A stretch of DNA of 64,000 nucleotides. Origin: Siminovitchia fordii DSM 16014 = CIP 108821 (lineage in GTDB: Bacteria > Bacillota > Bacilli > Bacillales > Bacillaceae_C). The DNA lies in assembly GCF_000374565.1 (NCBI RefSeq), contig NZ_KB894687.1, positions 158,968 through 222,967 on the forward strand, given 5' to 3'. This document shows, piece by piece, positions 54,799-64,000 of this stretch. The notes beneath the pieces are model-generated. The model searched no databases. It had not been told where the DNA came from and worked only from the letters and a program-made list of their open reading frames with translations. Every line of letters starts with the position of its first letter. Positions within the stretch are counted from its first letter, which is position 1. The position numbers and the translations under genes are program-made.

Positions 54799-55791
54799 AT
54801 GGCGCCGGAACTGAAAGAAAAACACTCTTTTGAACAGGGAAGCTCTTCTTCACCGTTGATTCAAGTGAAGAATTTGAAAAAATATTTTACAGTTGGAGAT
54901 AAAAAATTAAAAGCGGTTGACGGTCTAAGCCTGGATATTTATCCGGGTGAAACCGTAGGGCTTGTAGGGGAAAGCGGATGCGGAAAATCAACCGCCGGCA
55001 GAACCATCATTAGACTTTATGAGCCGACATCCGGCGAGGTTTTATTTAACGGTGAAAATATCTATTCTAAAAATGAAAGGGAAATGTCAAAACTGCGAAG
55101 AGAAATCCAAATGATTTTTCAAGACCCTTATGCATCTTTGAATCCACGGATGACTGTCGAGGAAATCATTGGGGAACCGTTTGCGATTCACCATACAATG
55201 GGTGGAAAAAAGAAAAAAGAGCGCATCAAAGACCTATTGCGACTTGTTGGATTGAATGCCGACCATATTAGCCGTTTTCCACATGAATTCAGTGGTGGGC
55301 AGCGCCAGCGGATCGGGATAGCCCGTGCATTGGCCCTGGATCCGAAGTTCATCGTTTGTGACGAACCAATCTCCGCATTGGACGTCTCAATCCAGGCGCA
55401 GGTTGTAAATCTGCTAAAGGATTTACAAAGGAAAATGGGCTTGACCTATTTGTTTATTGCACATGACTTATCAATGGTCAAATATATATCAGACCGGATC
55501 CTTGTCATGTATCTTGGTAAAATGTTCGAACTGGCGGATAGTGAGGAATTGTATGATAATCCAATGCACCCATATACAAAAGCATTGTTATCATCGGTCC
55601 CGATACCCGATCCTGACTTGAGGCGTGAACGGATTATTTTAAAGGGGGATGTACCGAGCCCGATCGATCCCCCAAGCGGATGCGTTTTCAGGACGCGTTG
55701 CCCGGAAGCCATGGATGTTTGTGCAAATGTTTTACCCGAGTGGCAGGAAGTGAAGCCTGGCCACTATACCGCATGTCACCTATATCAATAA
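54799..55791 (+). CDS. oppF: Oligopeptide ABC transporter ATP-binding protein
   Basis: The 330-residue partner ATPase has Walker A GESGCGKST, signature FSGGQRQR, Walker B IVCDEPISALD and H-loop IAHDLS. Its C-terminal Cys-rich segment reads CVFRTRCPEAMDVC. It forms the heterodimeric motor with OppD. GAGGAAG precedes the ATG, and the gene ends the opp operon. Confidence 0.95.
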   Translation: MAPELKEKHSFEQGSSSSPLIQVKNLKKYFTVGDKKLKAVDGLSLDIYPGETVGLVGESGCGKSTAGRTIIRLYEPTSGEVLFNGENIYSKNEREMSKLRREIQMIFQDPYASLNPRMTVEEIIGEPFAIHHTMGGKKKKERIKDLLRLVGLNADHISRFPHEFSGGQRQRIGIARALALDPKFIVCDEPISALDVSIQAQVVNLLKDLQRKMGLTYLFIAHDLSMVKYISDRILVMYLGKMFELADSEELYDNPMHPYTKALLSSVPIPDPDLRRERIILKGDVPSPIDPPSGCVFRTRCPEAMDVCANVLPEWQEVKPGHYTACHLYQ

Positions 55792-55803
55792 TGCTTGTGG
55801 TGT

Positions 55804-55846
55804 TGGAGCGCGCCGAGCCCCCATCTTGGGGAGATGGCGCGCTCCA
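55804..55846 (+). terminator. GC-rich hairpin after oppF
   Basis: TGGAGCGCGCC (55804-55814) pairs perfectly with GGCGCGCTCCA (55836-55846), and CCCC/GGGG inside extends the fold. It is the strongest hairpin between opp and his, but the T tract after it is poor, so termination efficiency is uncertain. Confidence 0.65.
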
Positions 55847-55902
55847 CTTCATTGGTTATTTGTTTGTTTTTCAAATCCGACACGATTATTTTCCAATAAG
55901 AA

Positions 55903-55932
55903 TTGACGAACAAATATTTTTTATGGTAAAGT
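55903..55932 (+). promoter_or_regulatory. Promoter of the his operon
   Basis: TTGACG (55903-55908) and TAAAGT (55927-55932) are separated by 18 bases, about 70 bases before hisZ. The leader shows no T-box and no histidine-rich leader peptide. Confidence 0.55.
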
Positions 55933-56003
55933 AATACCAATTTACTGAAATCCTTTAGTTCGCTAGAGAGTTAAAGAATAATAGATTTGGGAAGTGACTT
56001 GTT

Positions 56004-57128
56004 ATGTTTTTGCCAGCAGGAAGCAGGGATGAGATGGGGCCGGCTGTCAGCAATCGCTTTTCTGTTATGGAAAAGTTCAGGAAAGTGGCTGTATTGCGCG
56101 GATATGAACAAATATCGACTCCGGTCGTAGAATATGCATCGACTTTTACTAATGAATATGTGGATATGAAGTTGCAAAATATGCTGAAATGGTTCAATTC
56201 GGAAGGTGAGATCGAGGTATTGCGCCCGGATTGGACAACAGCTATTGCCCGGGCACTCTCTTCACAAGAGCACAAGCCTCAGAAATGGGCGTATCAAGGG
56301 TCCATCTTCAAGACTGACAGGCCGGGAATGGAAGACCATCAGGCTGGAATTGAGATCCTGCATATGCCGCCTTTGATGGGAGAGTGTGAAAGTCTCTTGA
56401 TGGCTCATTCCTTTTTAAAATCCCTTGGAATAACGGAGTATGTGATTGAGCTTGGTCATACTGAATTATATGAAAGTCTTGTTCAGGAACTGGATTTGAA
56501 AACTGAAGATGCTGAACGCCTTCGCCAGGCTATGCATGATAAAAAACAGGATGAAGTATACGAAATTGCGTTTAACCATGGCGACAAGGAAGCGGCGAAA
56601 GAACTGGCGGCACTCGTTGATGCGTACGGCGGTATAGAAGTGATCAATGAATACGAGGAACGATGGAAAGACAAGAAAAATCTGATTGATATGCTAGCCC
56701 AAATGAAAAAGGTCGCGCAGATTTTGACCGAATCTGGGAGCAGCGATATCCTTGTCGACCTTGGCAGAGTGAAGAACCTGCCTTATTATTCAGGAATGCT
56801 GTACAGAGGGTTCTTGAAAAAAACACGAGCTGTCTGCTTCTCGGGAGGACGTTACGACAAGCTATATGACCGGTATGGGGGCGCTGTATCTGCAGCAGGA
56901 CTCGCATTCGATGTGGATGTCCTTGCAGAACTATACAAGGATGAAGCCCCATTGGAAAGAATCTGCATAATTGCCGATTCAAATTCACTTGTTTTTGTCG
57001 AAAAATTGAGGCAGTCGTATAAAAATAGCATTGTAGATGTCCGGACGAAAGCGGCTGATGCGGATCAGTATGATAAGATAGTGGAAATAAAATTTATTGA
57101 CGGAAAATATGAGGTGTTGGAAAAGTGA
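56004..57128 (+). CDS. hisZ: ATP phosphoribosyltransferase regulatory subunit
   Basis: The 374-residue paralogue of histidyl-tRNA synthetase lacks the anticodon-binding domain and activates the short HisG. It has class II synthetase-like regions: FSVMEKFRKVAVLRGYEQI, the motif 2-like region around WTTAIARALSS and AYQGSIFKTDRPG, and the GGRYD near residue 280. It is the first his gene and overlaps hisG by 4 bases. Confidence 0.93.
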   Translation: MFLPAGSRDEMGPAVSNRFSVMEKFRKVAVLRGYEQISTPVVEYASTFTNEYVDMKLQNMLKWFNSEGEIEVLRPDWTTAIARALSSQEHKPQKWAYQGSIFKTDRPGMEDHQAGIEILHMPPLMGECESLLMAHSFLKSLGITEYVIELGHTELYESLVQELDLKTEDAERLRQAMHDKKQDEVYEIAFNHGDKEAAKELAALVDAYGGIEVINEYEERWKDKKNLIDMLAQMKKVAQILTESGSSDILVDLGRVKNLPYYSGMLYRGFLKKTRAVCFSGGRYDKLYDRYGGAVSAAGLAFDVDVLAELYKDEAPLERICIIADSNSLVFVEKLRQSYKNSIVDVRTKAADADQYDKIVEIKFIDGKYEVLEK

Positions 57129-57745
57129 AACCGACAATCGCTTTGACAAAAGGGAGATTGGAAAAGCAATTTCTCGCATTTATACAATCTAAAGGCTACG
57201 ATATCACTCCTTTGACCGATAAAGGAAGAAAACTTCAAATCGAGACAGATGATTTTTTTGCTGTTTTTGCAAAGGGAGTGGATGTCGCGACTTATGTTGA
57301 ACACGGAATTGCCGATCTTGGAATTGTCGGGGAAGATATCCTGCTTGAATTTGAACCAGACGTCTATGATCTATTGCCGCTGCCATTCGGGAAATGCCGT
57401 TTGGCCATAGCCGGGGAACCTGAAGCGCCCCATTCATTCGGCAAGCAGAGGATTGCAACAAAGTTCCCGAACATTACAACGAAATATTTCAAGGAACGCG
57501 GAAAATCCGTTGACATTGTGAAACTGGAAGGTTCTGTTGAATTGGCTCCTCTATTAGGGCTGGCGGATAATATCGTGGATATCGTGGAAACGGGAAATAC
57601 ATTAAAGGAGAATGGACTTGTTGTCAAAGAGGAAATGATGTCTATTTCTGCACGCTGTATCGCAAACCGTAATTCTTTGAAACTGAAAAAATCCGTCTTA
57701 ACGCCGCTCATCGACTCATTCCGTATCGGGGAGGCTGCCATATGA
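57125..57745 (+). CDS. hisG: ATP phosphoribosyltransferase, short catalytic form
   Basis: This enzyme joins ATP and PRPP in the first step of histidine synthesis. The 206-residue protein is the short form without the C-terminal regulatory domain, so it needs HisZ for feedback control. Motifs include ALTKGRLEKQ, GIADLGIVGEDIL and the PRPP-binding IVDIVETGNTLKENGL. It overlaps hisZ and hisD by 4 bases each. Confidence 0.96.
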   Translation: MKPTIALTKGRLEKQFLAFIQSKGYDITPLTDKGRKLQIETDDFFAVFAKGVDVATYVEHGIADLGIVGEDILLEFEPDVYDLLPLPFGKCRLAIAGEPEAPHSFGKQRIATKFPNITTKYFKERGKSVDIVKLEGSVELAPLLGLADNIVDIVETGNTLKENGLVVKEEMMSISARCIANRNSLKLKKSVLTPLIDSFRIGEAAI

Positions 57746-59025
57746 TTCCAACATATACTGTAAGACAGTTCAAAGATACTTTTATTTCGACCAAAACAAA
57801 AAAACAACCTTTCGATGATAAAGTTTTACAGACTGTGAAAAACATCATGGAAGATATCCGGACTCGTGGAGATGAAGCGTTACAAGAGTACACGGAAAAA
57901 TTCGATGGATACAGCGGTGACAAATGGGAAGTGACCAAAGAGGAAAGGAAAGCGGCTTGGAAGGAAGTATCCCCTGAAGTAATCGAATCGCTTGAAAGAG
58001 CGGCTGCAAATATCAAAAGCTTCCACTCTAAACAGCTTCAGCAATCGCGAATAATGGAGATGACAGATGACATCATTTCAGGACAGCTTTACCGTCCGAT
58101 TGAGCGCGCGGGCATTTATGTTCCTGGCGGAAAAGCCAGCTACCCTTCTACAGTTTTGATGAATGCCATCCCGGCAAATCTTGCAGGGGTGCAAGAAATT
58201 ATCATGGTTACACCTGTCAGAGGCGGAGACAGCATTCCTCCTGTTTTATCGGTTGCTGCCGATATAGCTGGAGTAAATAAGATCTATAAATTAGGCGGGA
58301 GCCAGGCGGTTGCAGCACTAGCATATGGAACGGACAAAATCCCTTCTGTTGATAAAATTGTTGGACCTGGAAATGCTTATGTAGCTGCTGCAAAATCACT
58401 TGTGTTTGGCGATGTGGGCATCGATATGATTGCTGGCCCTTCAGAAGTGGCGATTATTGCGGACGAAACGGCCAATTCCACCTTTATCGCAGCCGACCTG
58501 ATCGCACAGGCTGAACACGATGAAAGGGCGCGCTCCTTCCTTTTTACAACTTCAAAAGAACTTATCGATGAAACGCTGGTAGAATTGGAGAAGCAATGCT
58601 CAGAACTTCCTAGAAAAGACATAGCAGAAGTCTCACTAACGAATGAAGGTGCCATTGTGTTAGTGGATTCTGTTGAAGAGGCTTTTGCATTGGTAAACGC
58701 TCTTGCTCCCGAGCATTTGGAAATCCAAGTGGAAAATGCACTACAACATTTGAGCAAAGTGAAAAATGCCGGTTCGGTTTTTATCGGTCATTACACACCT
58801 GAAGCGGTTGGCGATTATTTTGCCGGACCGAACCATGTTTTGCCGACAGTGGGAACCGCCCGTTTTTCATCGGGGCTGTCCGTTGATGATTTCGTCAAAA
58901 AAACAACGTACTTATATTATTCTGAAAAAGCATTGCGCAATGCGGCTCCATATGTGGAAACACTGGCCACAAAGGAAGAACTGGATGGCCATGCGCGTGC
59001 AGTGAAAGTGAGGCTGGAACTGTGA
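57742..59025 (+). CDS. hisD: Histidinol dehydrogenase
   Basis: This zinc enzyme carries out the last two oxidations from histidinol to histidine. The 427-residue protein has the NAD region with PGGKASYPSTVLM, KLGGSQAVAALAYGT, GPGNAYV, AGPSEV, and the metal and catalytic region QAEHDERA and PEHLEI. Its stop overlaps the hisC start (ATGA-type, here TGTGAG). Confidence 0.96.
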   Translation: MIPTYTVRQFKDTFISTKTKKQPFDDKVLQTVKNIMEDIRTRGDEALQEYTEKFDGYSGDKWEVTKEERKAAWKEVSPEVIESLERAAANIKSFHSKQLQQSRIMEMTDDIISGQLYRPIERAGIYVPGGKASYPSTVLMNAIPANLAGVQEIIMVTPVRGGDSIPPVLSVAADIAGVNKIYKLGGSQAVAALAYGTDKIPSVDKIVGPGNAYVAAAKSLVFGDVGIDMIAGPSEVAIIADETANSTFIAADLIAQAEHDERARSFLFTTSKELIDETLVELEKQCSELPRKDIAEVSLTNEGAIVLVDSVEEAFALVNALAPEHLEIQVENALQHLSKVKNAGSVFIGHYTPEAVGDYFAGPNHVLPTVGTARFSSGLSVDDFVKKTTYLYYSEKALRNAAPYVETLATKEELDGHARAVKVRLEL

Positions 59026-60098
59026 GAAAAACCCTTCAAGGATTGATTCCTTATAAAGTGGCGTCTGAACAGGCTGATGTGATCCGGCTTGACAACAACG
59101 AAGCATACACAAGTCTGCTTTCCTATATTGATTTTTCCGAGCTTGAACAAACGCTGTTGAACCGCTATCCAGATAAGAGCACGGAAGCATTGATCGAAGC
59201 GTACAGCAAATTTTCGGGATATCCCGCAGGAAACATTTTGGCAGGCAACGGATCGGATGAATGTATTACGCTGATTTCCCAATATTCCCTTGATCCAGGT
59301 GACTCTGTCATCGTTTTGGAACCCGACTTTTCTATGTATGAAAAAAATGCTCGGGTGATGGGGGCTAAAGTGGCGACCATCCAATTGAACGATGATTTTT
59401 CTTTACCGCTTGAAAAAATCAAAGCTGATATCCAAAGTTTAAAACCGAAATTATTATTTTTATCCAACCCGAACAATCCTACAGGCAGACTATATGGAAA
59501 AGAAGAAATCGAAGCATTGATCCAATCCATGAATCAGGCAGGCGGGATCCTTGTTCTGGATGAAGCTTATATGGACTTTGCGGGGGAATCGGCTTTTGCT
59601 AAAAAAGTGATTGATTATGACAACCTCATTATTTTGAGGACGGCTTCAAAAGCACTGGGTATGGCCGCACTCCGTCTCGGTTTCATTATAGCCAATGATC
59701 GGATCATCGAAGGAATCACAGCTGTTAAACCACCGTATAACGTAAACACTGTTTCCGCGCAGATCGGGACACAGCTATTGAAAAAACCGGAGCTTTTGGA
59801 TCAATTTTTAATTATGCAGCTTGCACAAATTGCTGAGCTTGAAGAGATCATGAAAGAATTTACCGGTAGGGTGCCGGGTTCCATTTTATATCCGAGCAGC
59901 ACTAATTTCATTTTAATGAGAACGGAAAGGGCCAAGGATATAGCCGATTTTTTATATGAAAGAAAAATAAAAATCCGTCTTTTCGACAATGGTTCTCTTG
60001 AAGCTGTCAGGGTTTCTGCGGGGACTGTGGAAGAACATTCGAAGCTCAAAGAGGCATTGATGAATTGGAGTGACAATCATGCGTCAAGCGTCAAGTAA
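59022..60098 (+). CDS. hisC: Histidinol-phosphate aminotransferase
   Basis: The 358-residue class I/II PLP aminotransferase has the PLP lysine in [22 protein letters not shown], and the C-terminal arginine near VRVSAGT. It makes histidinol phosphate. In B. subtilis hisC lies outside the his operon, next to aromatic amino-acid genes; here it sits between hisD and hisB. The frame overlaps hisD by 4 bases and hisB by 20. Confidence 0.92.
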   Translation: MRKTLQGLIPYKVASEQADVIRLDNNEAYTSLLSYIDFSELEQTLLNRYPDKSTEALIEAYSKFSGYPAGNILAGNGSDECITLISQYSLDPGDSVIVLEPDFSMYEKNARVMGAKVATIQLNDDFSLPLEKIKADIQSLKPKLLFLSNPNNPTGRLYGKEEIEALIQSMNQAGGILVLDEAYMDFAGESAFAKKVIDYDNLIILRTASKALGMAALRLGFIIANDRIIEGITAVKPPYNVNTVSAQIGTQLLKKPELLDQFLIMQLAQIAELEEIMKEFTGRVPGSILYPSSTNFILMRTERAKDIADFLYERKIKIRLFDNGSLEAVRVSAGTVEEHSKLKEALMNWSDNHASSVK

Positions 60099-60666
60099 AA
60101 GGGAAACAAGTGAGACGAAGATAGAACTTGCTGTTTGTCTAGATGACCCGACAGAGGTGGAGATCCATACAGGTGTTGGATTTTTTGATCATATGCTGAC
60201 CGCTTTTGCGCGACACGGCAGAATCGGGCTTAAGGCCACTGTGGAAGGAGACCTGCATATAGACAGCCATCATACTGTGGAAGATACAGGGATTGTCCTG
60301 GGCAAAGCGATTAGAGAAGCGCTTGGCGATAAGCGGGGGATCGTCCGCTTCGGTACTTCTTATGTCCCGATGGATGATGCGCTAGGTTTTGTTTCACTTG
60401 ATATAAGTGGTCGTCCGTTCCTCCATTTTGAAGGGGAATTTAACATGCAATCTTTGGGTAATTTCGATACGGAGCTTGTGAGGGAGTTCTTCCAAGCGTT
60501 TGCTTTTAACGCTGGAATCACGCTTCACGCCCGGGTTTTATATGGGGAAAACACTCATCATAAAATCGAAGCCCTCTTCAAAGCCCTGGGACGTGCTTTA
60601 AGGGAAGCAGTCAATATTGACCCCGAAATAAAAGGGGTTCTTTCAACGAAGGGCCTGTTGGAGTAA
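60079..60666 (+). CDS. hisB: Imidazoleglycerol-phosphate dehydratase
   Basis: The 195-residue manganese enzyme has the two His-rich repeats GVGFFDHML and [11 protein letters not shown] and their later counterparts [21 protein letters not shown] (core [10 protein letters not shown]). ATG 60079 is chosen with GGAG at 60067-60070; the GTG at 60070 is an alternative in frame. It is the last his gene before the gap where hisH would normally lie. Confidence 0.95.
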   Translation: MRQASSKRETSETKIELAVCLDDPTEVEIHTGVGFFDHMLTAFARHGRIGLKATVEGDLHIDSHHTVEDTGIVLGKAIREALGDKRGIVRFGTSYVPMDDALGFVSLDISGRPFLHFEGEFNMQSLGNFDTELVREFFQAFAFNAGITLHARVLYGENTHHKIEALFKALGRALREAVNIDPEIKGVLSTKGLLE

Positions 60667-60916
60667 GAAAAGCCAAGGCGAATTATGAGGAGGCAAATCG
60701 ACTTGGTCCTTACGCCGATGGCGCCTGGGCCATCTTAAAACGCCACATCCTGTGCGTCGCCTTAAAACGCCACGTTTTGTGGCATCGCCGACACTAGGGC
60801 TTCCTGTTGTCCGTTGGACTGGACATAACGGGGATACTTATTTCAAGAGAGGGATTAGCGTATTATATACATTCTTATTGTGTAAAGAATAAGCAAAACG
60901 ATGGCAGGAGGAACAT
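60667..60916. repeat. Gap in the his operon filled with repeat-like sequence in place of hisH
   Basis: A strong ribosome binding site GAGGAGG (60687-60693) is followed not by hisH but by a TTG (60703) opening just 11 codons. After it comes a repeat: CTTAAAACGCCAC at 60734-60746 and 60761-60773 (27-bp period), with the small hairpin GCCAC-GTTTT-GTGGC. Then follows GGCATCGCCGACACTAGGGC. Nothing resembles HisH (no glutamine amidotransferase Cys motif). AGGAGGA near 60906 serves hisA. Confidence 0.7.
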
Positions 60917-61615
60917 ATGAAGATTTTACCCGCAATGGATTTAATCGATGGAAAATGCGTTAGGCTTTATCAGGGAGATTTCAACCAAACAACGCAGGTA
61001 GGGAGTGATCCCAAATCACAGTTACAGACTTTTATCAATGACGGGGCAGAAATCATCCATATTGTTGATTTAGATGGAGCACGCTCAGGAAAGCCTGAAC
61101 AGCTGGAGTTAATCTCAAATCTTTGCGACAAGTCAACAGTACCCATCCAGATTGGGGGAGGAATCCGGAATTTGGAAACGGTTAAGGCGTATGTTGAAGC
61201 AGGAGCTGAACGAGTTGTCATCGGTACAGCAGCTGTAGAGGACGAAAATTTTTTAAAAGAAGCATTGAAAGATTACAAGAAAAATATCGTCATAGGAATC
61301 GATGCCCGCAATGAGAAAGTGGCTGTTTCCGGATGGGAAACCGAGACGGAAGTCGATTATATCGAGTTTGCCAAAAAGATGGAGGAACTCGGTGTCGAAA
61401 CAATCGTTTTCACGGATATTTCAAAGGATGGTACAATGCAGGGCCCCAACCTTGCGCAGTTGAAAAAGATCAATGATGCAGTCGGATGTAAAATTGTTGC
61501 TTCAGGAGGAATCCGTAATCAGGCCGATCTTGATGCTATAGCAGAGCTAGGCATTGAGGAGGCCATCGTCGGAAAGGCTATGTATGAAGGCACGGTAAAA
61601 TTAAGGAGGTCATGA
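60917..61615 (+). CDS. hisA: ProFAR isomerase
   Basis: The 232-residue beta/alpha barrel isomerises ProFAR to PRFAR. The general base Asp is in MDLIDGKCVRL and the second catalytic Asp in FTDISKDGT. Phosphate loops are GGGIRN and ASGGIR. AGGAGGA precedes the ATG, after a 250-base gap from hisB. It overlaps the hisF upstream region closely. Confidence 0.95.
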   Translation: MKILPAMDLIDGKCVRLYQGDFNQTTQVGSDPKSQLQTFINDGAEIIHIVDLDGARSGKPEQLELISNLCDKSTVPIQIGGGIRNLETVKAYVEAGAERVVIGTAAVEDENFLKEALKDYKKNIVIGIDARNEKVAVSGWETETEVDYIEFAKKMEELGVETIVFTDISKDGTMQGPNLAQLKKINDAVGCKIVASGGIRNQADLDAIAELGIEEAIVGKAMYEGTVKLRRS

Positions 61616-61617
61616 AG

Positions 61618-62373
61618 ATGAAAAAAATTATTCCTTGTTTAGACGTAAAGAATGGGCAAGTGGTGAAAGGAATCAATTTTGAAGGACTCCGCCAAATGGG
61701 CGACCCTGTGGAAATGGCCTCAAATTACTCCGAAAACGGTGCCGATGAACTGGTATTATTAGATATTTCAGCCACGACTGAAGGCAGAGACACGATGGTA
61801 GATGTTGTAAAAAGGGTGGCAGAGAAGATTTCGATCCCATTTGCCGTAGGTGGCGGAATCAAGTCACTGGAAGACATCGAACGAGTTTTGGGTGCTGGTG
61901 CCGATAAGGTTGGGATTAACTCGGCTGCTGTTGACCGCCCTGAACTGATTAAAGAAGCAGCTGAAACCTTCGGTTCCGAAAAGATTGTTGCTGCAGTCGA
62001 TGCAAAGCAGTTCCCCGATGGCTCATGGCATGTCATGACCCACGGCGGATTGAAGGATGCTGGTCTCGATGCGGTTCAATGGGCCAAAATGCTTGAAGAG
62101 CTTGGAGCGGGTGAAATTTTACTGACGAGTGTTGACCGTGACGGTATGAAGGACGGGTACGACCTGGAATTGACAAAAGCGATCGTTGATGCGGTTGATA
62201 TTCCGGTTACGGCTTCCGGCGGCTGCGGCAACACAGAGCACATTGTCCAAGTGTTTGAAAAGACGGATTGTGCTTCAGCCTTGGCTGCGTCCATTTTTCA
62301 CGAAAATACAGTCAGCATTCCTGAGGTGAAAAAGCAATGCCGAGATAGGGGAGTGAATGTCAGTGACTCCTGA
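61618..62373 (+). CDS. hisF: Imidazole glycerol phosphate synthase cyclase subunit
   Basis: The 251-residue beta/alpha barrel uses ammonia, normally delivered by HisH, to form imidazole glycerol phosphate and AICAR. Catalytic Asp residues lie in PCLDVKNG and VAAVDAKQ, and phosphate loops are GGGIKS and ASGGCG. ATG 61618 is chosen because AGGAGGT (61604-61610) lies 7 bases upstream; the ATG at 61612 is too close. hisH is not present in the window. HisF alone can use free ammonia in vitro, but efficient synthesis needs HisH, so another copy or source is expected. Confidence 0.96.
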   Translation: MKKIIPCLDVKNGQVVKGINFEGLRQMGDPVEMASNYSENGADELVLLDISATTEGRDTMVDVVKRVAEKISIPFAVGGGIKSLEDIERVLGAGADKVGINSAAVDRPELIKEAAETFGSEKIVAAVDAKQFPDGSWHVMTHGGLKDAGLDAVQWAKMLEELGAGEILLTSVDRDGMKDGYDLELTKAIVDAVDIPVTASGGCGNTEHIVQVFEKTDCASALAASIFHENTVSIPEVKKQCRDRGVNVSDS

Positions 62374-63013
62374 CTTTTCCAAAGGACTTCTTCCGGCAAT
62401 CGTTGTCGATGACAGGAGCGGTGAAGTTCTGATGCTCGCTTACATGGATGAGACAGCTTTTAATAAGACAATGGAAACAAAGGAGACTTGGTTCTATTCC
62501 AGGTCCCGTAAAGAATATTGGAATAAAGGGGCCACATCAGGAAACAAGCAGCGGGTCAAATCCATTCAGGCGGACTGCGACGGAGATACTTTACTTGTGA
62601 GGGTTGACCCGCTAGGCCCTGCATGCCATACAGGCGAAAAATCATGTTTTTTTGACACAGTCGGAGGCGAACATGAAAACCTGCCTTTGTCATCTGTCAT
62701 TGCATCCCTTGATGATGAAATAAAAGAAAGAAAAGCAGACCCAGTTGAAGGATCTTATACAGCTTACCTTTTTGAAAAAGGAACGGATAAAATCGCCAAA
62801 AAGCTCATAGAAGAAGCTGGAGAAGTCATCATAGCTGCTAAAAATAAAGACAGAGAAGAACTTATCAATGAATTTGGAGACCTTTTTTACCATTGTCTTG
62901 TTTTGATGGCAGACCAAAATGTTCCGCTCGAATCTGTTTTGGCTGAACTGAGAAACCGCTCTTCCAGAAAGGGAAACTTAAAAAAAGAACGGCGTGAAAT
63001 TCAAAAATGGTAA
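62357..63013 (+). CDS. hisI: Bifunctional phosphoribosyl-AMP cyclohydrolase / phosphoribosyl-ATP pyrophosphatase
   Basis: The 218-residue fusion carries HisI (about 1-110; metal and zinc motifs [13 protein letters not shown] and [13 protein letters not shown]) and HisE (about 115-205; [12 protein letters not shown]). It does the second and third steps of histidine synthesis. It overlaps hisF by 17 bases and ends the operon, followed by a terminator. Confidence 0.95.
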   Translation: MSVTPDFSKGLLPAIVVDDRSGEVLMLAYMDETAFNKTMETKETWFYSRSRKEYWNKGATSGNKQRVKSIQADCDGDTLLVRVDPLGPACHTGEKSCFFDTVGGEHENLPLSSVIASLDDEIKERKADPVEGSYTAYLFEKGTDKIAKKLIEEAGEVIIAAKNKDREELINEFGDLFYHCLVLMADQNVPLESVLAELRNRSSRKGNLKKERREIQKW

Positions 63014-63017
63014 CATG

Positions 63018-63049
63018 ATCAGGTGAAGGGACCCCTTCACCTGATTCTT
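63018..63049 (+). terminator. Terminator of the his operon
   Basis: ATCAGGTGAAGGG (63018-63030) pairs with CCCTTCACCTGAT (63033-63045) around a very short loop and is followed by TCTTATTGG. The remaining bases to 63299 hold no visible gene. Confidence 0.8.
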
Positions 63050-63299
63050 ATTGGTTCTTTTGGATTTTTAAATAAACTACAAGGATCTGCAACCTGTCCT
63101 ATCATTTTTCAAACCTGGTCGAGTCCGTCAAGTTTCGATTACGCTGGCTTCTGCGGTTATCAGTCATCGATGCGAGCAGTCCAAAGTTCAAAAATTGGTC
63201 ATCGCTTCACTAGGCCAATTCCGGGGTCGACATCCCCTTTATCAGCCTTCGGAAAAGCCTGCCAAAGCAAACTTCATTTTTGAAGTGCCGCTCCCCTAT

Positions 63300-64000
63300 T
63301 TACGGCTTTAGCACCACTTTTATACAATCATCTTCATGATCATTGAATATTTGATAGGCATGCGGTGCTTCTGTAAGCGGCAGCTTATGTGTAATGATGT
63401 CTGTAGGATCAAATTGTTCATGGGTGATTTTATCATAAAGCTCCGGCATGAAGTGTACGATAGGCGCTTGACCCATTTTCAATGAGATATTTCTTGAGAA
63501 AAGATCTCCTAATGGAAACATGTTATAGTTCATACCGTAGACCCCTGTGAGCTGAATAGTTCCAAACTTCCGTACTGCTTTTGTAGCGATTTGGATCGCA
63601 CTCATCGTACCGCCCTGAAGCATCAACTTTTGCCCCACTTTTTCAAGGGGGGACTTTTTCCCATCCATCCCTACGCAATCAATAACAACTTCAGCACCGC
63701 CTCCAGTTAGGTCCTTCAATTCAAGCCCCATGTCATCATGTTGTGTAAAATTGAATGTTTCCACATGGTTCATTTTTTTGGCATGGTCAAGCCTATAGCC
63801 TACATGATCAATTGCAATGACTCGGTCTGCCCCCTCCATCCATGCGAATTTTTGAGCCATTAAACCGACAGGGCCGCATCCGAGCACGACAACCGAATCA
63901 CCTTTTTTAATTCCTGCATTTTTCACGCTCCAATAGGCGGTGGGGAGAACATCCGACAAAAAGAGCAAAGAGTCATCTTCAAGTTCACATGACTCTGGAA
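63300..64000 (-). CDS. Zinc-type alcohol dehydrogenase (5' end outside window)
   Basis: The visible C-terminal part (about 233 residues) belongs to the medium-chain dehydrogenase family. It has the Rossmann motif VVVLGCGPVGLMAQ and an Asp after the second strand (AIDHVGYRL) suited to NAD. The frame stays open to base 64000 (reading PESCELEDDSLLFLSDV at the edge), so the zinc-binding N-terminal domain lies beyond the window. It resembles zinc-dependent and formaldehyde-dehydrogenase-like members (YbdR/FdhA group). Substrate cannot be determined from this part. Confidence 0.88.
   Translation of the reverse strand, partial: PESCELEDDSLLFLSDVLPTAYWSVKNAGIKKGDSVVVLGCGPVGLMAQKFAWMEGADRVIAIDHVGYRLDHAKKMNHVETFNFTQHDDMGLELKDLTGGGAEVVIDCVGMDGKKSPLEKVGQKLMLQGGTMSAIQIATKAVRKFGTIQLTGVYGMNYNMFPLGDLFSRNISLKMGQAPIVHFMPELYDKITHEQFDPTDIITHKLPLTEAPHAYQIFNDHEDDCIKVVLKP

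Noticed and set aside
63050-63299. 86-codon frame after the his terminator
   Set aside because: No ribosome binding site and no family resemblance. It begins inside the terminator hairpin.

Overview
The window looks like part of a chromosome of an endospore-forming Bacillaceae species (Bacillus in the broad sense). The base composition is low to moderate GC, ribosome binding sites are strong GGAGG types, and several genes start with TTG or GTG. Gene families are typical of bacilli: a T-box leader, HisZ plus short HisG, an Opp peptide transporter, a GntR/ABC operon of the Ytr type and a likely spore-coat cupin. No phage or complete insertion sequence is visible.

Layout. 1-4556: pyrimidine/hydantoin catabolism (dihydropyrimidinase cut by the window edge, NCS1 permease, a small unknown protein, an M20-family N-carbamoyl hydrolase), then a HAD hydrolase. 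6211-9350, minus strand: a T-box leader followed by a class V aminotransferase and serA, a serine-synthesis operon. 9538-12726: a large TPR plus degenerate dynamin-like protein and methylglyoxal synthase. 12822-14192: a TetR regulator and a paired SMR efflux system, with the same palindrome in front of each. 14281-15150: five copies of an approximately 150-bp repeat. 15242-16981: a short FtsH-like membrane protease.

17160-34124 is the accessory region and the most interesting part. It holds an intact hybrid histidine kinase with two kinase modules, a ribbon-helix-helix protein and a broken adhesin gene. A decayed duplicate of the kinase and RHH pair follows. Next come an intact giant adhesin of about 2,037 residues ending in LPNTA, a class D sortase, a response regulator with a SARP-like (BTAD) output, and a third kinase remnant. 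Both adhesin promoters carry TGTACAG-type direct repeats with an 11-bp period at the same distance from the -10 box, which is the expected geometry for a SARP-like activator. I infer a two-component-controlled surface adhesin system that has duplicated and partly decayed.

34315-38212: a lipoprotein, an OmpR-type two-component pair and a His-rich YtkA/FixH-like lipoprotein. 38673-39233: a tyrosine-rich cupin with a sigma-K-like promoter. 39562-39767: tRNA-Ser and tRNA-Thr. 39902-43172, minus strand: hom-thrC-thrB. 43365-45239: an alpha/beta hydrolase, a small membrane protein and a 3-methyladenine DNA glycosylase. 45360-45985: a regular 52-bp tandem repeat. 46144-49890: a GntR/ABC transporter operon with a YtrA-like operator. 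50105-55791: oppABCDF. 56004-63013: the histidine operon hisZGDCB-AFI, in which hisH is absent and its expected place is filled by a repeat-like stretch. 63300-64000: part of a zinc-type alcohol dehydrogenase.
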